Source of the DNA: Methylobacillus methanolivorans | GTDB taxonomy: Bacteria > Pseudomonadota > Gammaproteobacteria > Burkholderiales > Methylophilaceae | Length of the DNA stretch: 64,000 nt | Direction: 5' to 3' | Assembly (NCBI RefSeq): GCF_044751345.1 | Contig: NZ_JBIWXY010000002.1 | Location: 124,001 to 188,000, forward strand | Shown: piece by piece, positions 60,069-64,000 of the stretch | How the letters are laid out: each line of letters starts with the position of its first letter | Numbering within the stretch: the stretch's first letter is position 1 | Position numbers and translations under genes: made by a program | Notes under the pieces: model-generated | Told to the model about the DNA's origin: nothing | Seen by the model: the letters and a program-made list of their open reading frames with translations, nothing else | Databases searched by the model: none

Positions 60069-61019
60069 CTATTTGTCATCTGTGTTTGAGCGGAATATCC
60101 AATCACAATGCTCAGCTCCAGTTTTTTCGCACAGCATTGCTACCCAGGCGCGGGCATTGGGGCCAACAGATAAGTCTATCGCTAGTAAGTCTGGATAATT
60201 TTCCGCCTTTTCAAGAAATTCCGTACTGGTCCAGCGTGGCGCGCCGTGAATCTGATGAGCAGCGTTTTGATCGTCTATGGCTGCTATCAGGTTGTTGCAG
60301 GAGGCAGCAATGCTGGGACCAAAGACCATGCCAATTGATGAACTAGGCGCCATTAGAAAAACTGGACGATTTTTCAACATATTTGCTGCCGATTGAGAGA
60401 GACTGAGTCCTTTGGGTAGCCGTTGTGCTTTTTCAGGTAGTTTGCGAAAAATAAGTTCGCTAGCACATTCACCAATCGGGGTTTTTGTCTGATCTGTACG
60501 CTGTTTTAAGGAGTATAGAAAAGTGGCATCCAGTAATTCCATCTTGAGCAATTGTGCTTGGTCGGAAAGTGTTGATATCAGTTCAGTCAGATTGATGCTG
60601 CGCGGTGACCAACTATTTGGCTTGCAATGCGTAAAGGTCCATTTGTGATCAGCATTGAAGGTTGAAGGAAACGTCCCTTGCTCGTACAGATCTTCATCTG
60701 GCACAAGTACAATCAGATGCCCACCTGGTTTTAATACGCGCAACCAGTTTTTCAATGCCTCAAGTGGATCATGCATATGCTCGAGGCAGTGGCTGGAGTG
60801 CACAAAATCGAAACTATTATCCGGGAGACTGGCTAGATATTGTGCGTCTCCATCCTCCATATCCCAGCCGCGGCATTGCCGCATAGCAGGAAAAAGTTCT
60901 TGATATTGTCCTAGACAATCTTCTCCAGCACCGATATCAATACCATCACCTACAAAGTAACGAGTGGCAAACCGACTATCAGACAAGCGCCTGCTAATGG
61001 CTTTGCTGGTTTCATGCAT
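60069..61019 (-). CDS. Class I methyltransferase with C-terminal shared module
   Basis: This is a 316-residue protein. Residues 20-140 form a SAM-dependent methyltransferase: GIDIGAGEDCLGQY (motif I), SFDFVHSSHCLEHMHDPLEAL, and VLKPGGHLIVLVPDED. Residues 218-316 are the shared module (RPVFLMAPSSSIGMV, LIAAIDDQ, HGAPRWTSTEFL, YPDLLAIDLS, WVAMLCEKTG). Here the module is C-terminal, opposite to the gene at 59033. The ATG overlaps the end of the upstream glycosyltransferase gene by eight bases, so both are in one operon. Confidence 0.78.
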   Translation of the reverse strand: MHETSKAISRRLSDSRFATRYFVGDGIDIGAGEDCLGQYQELFPAMRQCRGWDMEDGDAQYLASLPDNSFDFVHSSHCLEHMHDPLEALKNWLRVLKPGGHLIVLVPDEDLYEQGTFPSTFNADHKWTFTHCKPNSWSPRSINLTELISTLSDQAQLLKMELLDATFLYSLKQRTDQTKTPIGECASELIFRKLPEKAQRLPKGLSLSQSAANMLKNRPVFLMAPSSSIGMVFGPSIAASCNNLIAAIDDQNAAHQIHGAPRWTSTEFLEKAENYPDLLAIDLSVGPNARAWVAMLCEKTGAEHCDWIFRSNTDDK

Positions 61020-62286
61020 GAGAGTAATCCTTAAAAAGTGGGATGCGTTTTATCCCTGCTTGATTGCATAAATTTTTTGCCCATACTCGTCCTGTCGTGC
61101 TGGAAGAGAAATCAATGGCGATTGCCCCAGGGTAATGCTGTACGTTTGCAAGGAACTGTTGACTGGTCCAGCGAGATACCCCAAAAATAGTGTTGGCCTG
61201 ATATCGGTCATCAATAGCAGCAATGAGGGTATCGCAGATTTTTGTGATGGCTTTTCCCAGTAACATGCCGTCTTTTGATAAAGGGGCGAGCAAAAATACG
61301 GGAGTATTGGAGAGGCTTAGCTGGAAATCCTGGATTTTGTGCATGGCAAATTCAACACAGCTTGCATGGTGAGTCGTTGTATCGTGTGAACCAGATAGCA
61401 GACGATAGGGAAAGCTTGCATCAAGTTTAATGTTAAAGATGTATCGATCTTCCCAGCGATCTGCTGCAACATCGCAGACCATGATATCAGGGTGTTTGAG
61501 TGGGAATGTCATTGATTCTAGGGCTGGCGATAAAATGCCATTGCCATCGTGGTTTGTATGTGTTCCGCTACCATCTAGACCGATATTTTGGACAAGATTC
61601 TTTGAGGGTAATACAGTCAATGCATTGTGAATCCAGCATGAAAATGTCCATCGAGTAGCCCATGAGTCTATTTGTATATCCTCATAAGCAAGATCGAACA
61701 TGTGAGTCCAGTGTTTCTGGAAAAACGGGTCACCACCTATGCCTAAAAGCCAATCTGTGTTTCGCAAAGATGGCCAATGTTGCATATCTCTGTCGTAAAG
61801 CTGCCATGCTCTGCGCCAACTAGCCCAGCCCCAACAATGATTGTAACGGCTGAAAAAGTAGCTGGCTTCAGGTGTATGCGCCACACCGTGAAAATGGCAG
61901 GCTGAAATACACATGACTCTAGTGTCATGCTTATATGTGGAGAGTAACTGTCCAGCAAATTCAAACCAACTCAAGTCAGGCAGACAATCATCTTCGAGGA
62001 TAATACCTGCCTCTTCATGTTCAAAGAACCAGTCAATAGCACCGCTTACCGCTCGCCTACATCCCAGGTTGCTCTCACGAAAAAGAGTATGCACCTCACA
62101 TGGCCAATCAACCGCAGTAGCGATACGGCGTACCTCATCGACTAATTCTGCTTCATCTGCTTTACTATGCCTGGGGCCATCGGCAGCAATATATAAACGC
62201 TGGGGGCGTGCCGCTTTAATAGCTGCAAAAACTTGCCGCGTTGTTTCTGGGCGTTTAAAAACCAAAAACAGGACTGGTACGTCCAT
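61012..62286 (-). CDS. GT-A glycosyltransferase (HlpA-like) with C-terminal shared module
   Basis: This is a 424-residue protein. ATG at 62286 has GGAG upstream; the frame opens at 62319. Residues 1-260 form a nucleotide-diphospho-sugar transferase (DVPVLFLVFKRPETTRQVF, YIAADGPR, IILEDDCLPDLSWFEF with a DD metal site, GWASWRRAWQLYD), as in hemolysin-associated HlpA-like transferases. Residues about 328-424 are the shared module (TPVFLLAPLSKDGML, LIAAIDDR, FGVSRWTSQQFL, YPGAIAIDFSSS, WAKNLCNQAG). It lies in an operon with the genes on either side. Confidence 0.8.
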   Translation of the reverse strand: MDVPVLFLVFKRPETTRQVFAAIKAARPQRLYIAADGPRHSKADEAELVDEVRRIATAVDWPCEVHTLFRESNLGCRRAVSGAIDWFFEHEEAGIILEDDCLPDLSWFEFAGQLLSTYKHDTRVMCISACHFHGVAHTPEASYFFSRYNHCWGWASWRRAWQLYDRDMQHWPSLRNTDWLLGIGGDPFFQKHWTHMFDLAYEDIQIDSWATRWTFSCWIHNALTVLPSKNLVQNIGLDGSGTHTNHDGNGILSPALESMTFPLKHPDIMVCDVAADRWEDRYIFNIKLDASFPYRLLSGSHDTTTHHASCVEFAMHKIQDFQLSLSNTPVFLLAPLSKDGMLLGKAITKICDTLIAAIDDRYQANTIFGVSRWTSQQFLANVQHYPGAIAIDFSSSTTGRVWAKNLCNQAGIKRIPLFKDYSHA

Positions 62287-62315
62287 GATAGCTCCAAGTA
62301 TTAAAGATGGAGTGA

Positions 62316-63884
62316 TCAATCGGGTTTAGCGATTGGTTTCCAGGAATTCTTTGTTATTGTCTGACAAGCAATGTCAAAAACATCTTTTACGGTGATATGC
62401 TCAATGCACGGTACTGCTTTATTGACTTCATGTAATTGTGAGCATCTCCAATGACAGTGATAACAGTCCATACGGTTGATCGCTGGAGCCGGTTTCATGC
62501 CAGATATCACGGATGGATAAGGAACGAATAATCCATAGTGCCCTCCACCGAGGATACATACTGATTCGGTATCTACAGCTGGGGCGATGTGGATGGCCGA
62601 GGTTTCATTGCTAACCAGTAATTGCGCTGAGCGAATCACCTCTACCAGCTCAACAAACGTCGTATGGCCTGCCAAATTCAAGACATGCTCTGCTGTTATC
62701 TGCTGCTCAATGGCATCACATAATGGTTTTTCGTCTATGGATCCACACAAGACAATATGCCAGCCAAAGTGCTGTTGTAGTCGAGCTCCCAACTCTGCAA
62801 AGTGCTCAACGGGCCATCGGCGACCAGACCATGATGCGCCAGGAAAAAGCACACAATAATCGTGATCCGGCACAAGTACCCGGACTTTACGTTGGGGTAG
62901 TGGATGTAGGGCTGGTGGTATTGGAAAGCCGATTAGCTGAGAGGCGAATTCTGCATCATGTACAATCTCTGGAGTTGTTGGCGAAGTGGTAGATGGCGTG
63001 AATAATCGTGTATACCAATCGTCAGTCTGGTTTTTCTGTTCCATTGTTAGTCCAGTATGTACGCCACAATCCCACCCAATCCGGACTGGCGCGCCACTGA
63101 TGCGTATTAATGTGTCTGTTACATCAATATAACGGCGATAAAACGTTGGGTTGATGGCAATTGCATAACCTTCCCACCAGATACTCAGTATTATTTTTAG
63201 TCGATACGCCAAGTCATAATTGATGCGGGTGGTATCTACTGCAACTACTCTGTCCCAATATGAGAATGTTGTAGCATATTCTGCCCAGTGAGCGTTCGCA
63301 AAGAGTGTGATCTTCTGCCCAGGGTGGTGATTGCAGATATGTTTGGCTGCATCCAGCCATAATAGGAAATCTCCAGCGCCATCTAATCTAGTTAGGGCAA
63401 TCCCATTGCGCTTACAAGGCCACTTGCCTAAGTGAAAAACTAACCAGTCGATAGTACGGGAATATAAAGTACGCCGCAGTGTTTTACGGCGTTGTCTTCT
63501 TTTATTGCGGAGTACAGGAAAAATTTGTTCCGCTTGCTGAAAAGAGATTGAGGGGATGTTGTTTTCTTGGCACAAACGCTCAAAAAACTGTTTAGGTTTA
63601 GGGTGTTCACAAGTGTTGATAGCAATCAAGTCGTGATGTTGCTCTGCCAGTTTACTAAGCTCAATGCTGGTAATTAATGGTGTTTTGTAATATTCATTGC
63701 GCTCTTGTGCTCTGAAATCATCGACAACAGCAATGACTTCACAGTGCCTCTGTTCTGGAGGGAGGCTTAATAATTCAAATCCCATCCCGTTCGTACCTAG
63801 GATAACTATCTTAATAGATTTTCCGCTTCGGCAAAGTAGTTGCCTCACACGGCTTGAGATGGGTATTAATAGAAAATTCAGCAT
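62316..63884 (-). CDS. GT9 heptosyltransferase-like protein with N-terminal variant of the shared module
   Basis: This is a 522-residue protein. Residues 23-120 resemble the shared module of the next three genes but are more diverged (VILGTNGMGFELL, EVIAVVDDF, PLITSIELSKLA, HHDLIAINT, FFERLCQENNI). The glycine-rich start looks Rossmann-like. From about residue 155 the protein is a family 9 glycosyltransferase (ADP-heptose:LPS type): DGAGDFLLWLDAAKHI, VLFPGASWSGRRWPVEHFAEL, LAGHTTFVELVEVIRSAQLLVSNETSAIHIA. Several cysteines cluster near the end (DCYHCHWRCSQ). It probably transfers a sugar to a surface glycan. It is the first gene of a minus-strand operon; the 116 bases upstream to the window end show no gene. 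Confidence 0.82.
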   Translation of the reverse strand: MLNFLLIPISSRVRQLLCRSGKSIKIVILGTNGMGFELLSLPPEQRHCEVIAVVDDFRAQERNEYYKTPLITSIELSKLAEQHHDLIAINTCEHPKPKQFFERLCQENNIPSISFQQAEQIFPVLRNKRRQRRKTLRRTLYSRTIDWLVFHLGKWPCKRNGIALTRLDGAGDFLLWLDAAKHICNHHPGQKITLFANAHWAEYATTFSYWDRVVAVDTTRINYDLAYRLKIILSIWWEGYAIAINPTFYRRYIDVTDTLIRISGAPVRIGWDCGVHTGLTMEQKNQTDDWYTRLFTPSTTSPTTPEIVHDAEFASQLIGFPIPPALHPLPQRKVRVLVPDHDYCVLFPGASWSGRRWPVEHFAELGARLQQHFGWHIVLCGSIDEKPLCDAIEQQITAEHVLNLAGHTTFVELVEVIRSAQLLVSNETSAIHIAPAVDTESVCILGGGHYGLFVPYPSVISGMKPAPAINRMDCYHCHWRCSQLHEVNKAVPCIEHITVKDVFDIACQTITKNSWKPIAKPD

Positions 63885-64000
63885 TTGGATTCGATGATTA
63901 GCCGAGCAATAGTTCTGAAATCATTTGATATAAGTTTCTTAGTACTATCTGAGCGTTCTTGCTAGCAATATCTTGGTGAAGTACAGACTGTCTTTGATAG

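Noticed and set aside
1..64000. CRISPR arrays, insertion sequences or prophage genes
   Set aside because: No regularly spaced direct repeats, transposase, integrase or phage structural genes were seen on either strand.

Overview
The window looks like chromosomal DNA of a betaproteobacterium, most likely a methylotroph of the Methylophilaceae (Methylobacillus or a close relative). This is an inference from the gene content: PEP-CTERM exoprotein, RpfF/RpfC/RpfG signalling, the argS-SPOR-dsbA block, the thiD-thiE-hemL-hemE block and a very large set of FecI/FecR/TonB-receptor cassettes. No phage, insertion sequence or CRISPR array was seen.

Positions 1-25590 form an iron and heme acquisition region with every gene on the + strand. 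It begins with the 3' end of a TonB-dependent receptor and a PEP-CTERM exoprotein under a Fur-like palindrome. Three complete cassettes follow, each with a FecI-type ECF sigma factor, a FecR-type anti-sigma regulator and an STN-domain TonB receptor (1770-5779, 5904-9895, 10112-14181). Next is an inner-membrane set of PepSY-TM, DUF3649-like, DUF3325-fusion, NikL-like and DUF2789 proteins. A fourth sigma/FecR pair precedes a 1049-residue hemophore-type receptor, a secreted hemophilin-like protein and its Slam outer-membrane exporter. Fur-box-like sequences precede each sigma gene, the large receptor and the hemophilin gene. Cassettes 2 and 3 share an apparent sigma-specific promoter (TGTCCC-N15-CGNC) between the FecR and receptor genes.

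Positions 25606-38080 are mostly housekeeping genes: SDR, DsbA, SPOR protein, ArgS, PriA, a glycosyltransferase, small envelope proteins, LysM/BON protein, and a compact thiD-thiE-hemL-hemE run. Positions 38390-42325 hold a P-type cation ATPase with a tandem universal stress protein and a small DUF2171-like protein.

Positions 42345-48043 hold a diffusible-signal-factor (DSF) quorum-sensing set: rpfF (synthase), rpfC (hybrid sensor kinase) and rpfG (HD-GYP response regulator), with a FadL-type fatty-acid channel gene divergent from rpfF. An MFS transporter, a BBP2-type porin, tRNA-Gly(CCC), an OprC/NosA-like copper receptor with its CxxxM and HxM motifs, a PLP enzyme and a CsbD protein follow.

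Positions 54627-63884 form a surface-glycan locus, visibly more AT-rich in its second half. It has a 1177-residue multi-domain glycosyltransferase, methyltransferases, a second glycosyltransferase and a GT9 heptosyltransferase-like protein. Four successive genes here carry the same roughly 95-residue module, at the N terminus or C terminus, joined to different catalytic domains. I do not recognise this module as a named family. It and the ECF-controlled hemophilin/Slam locus are the two most interesting items in the window.
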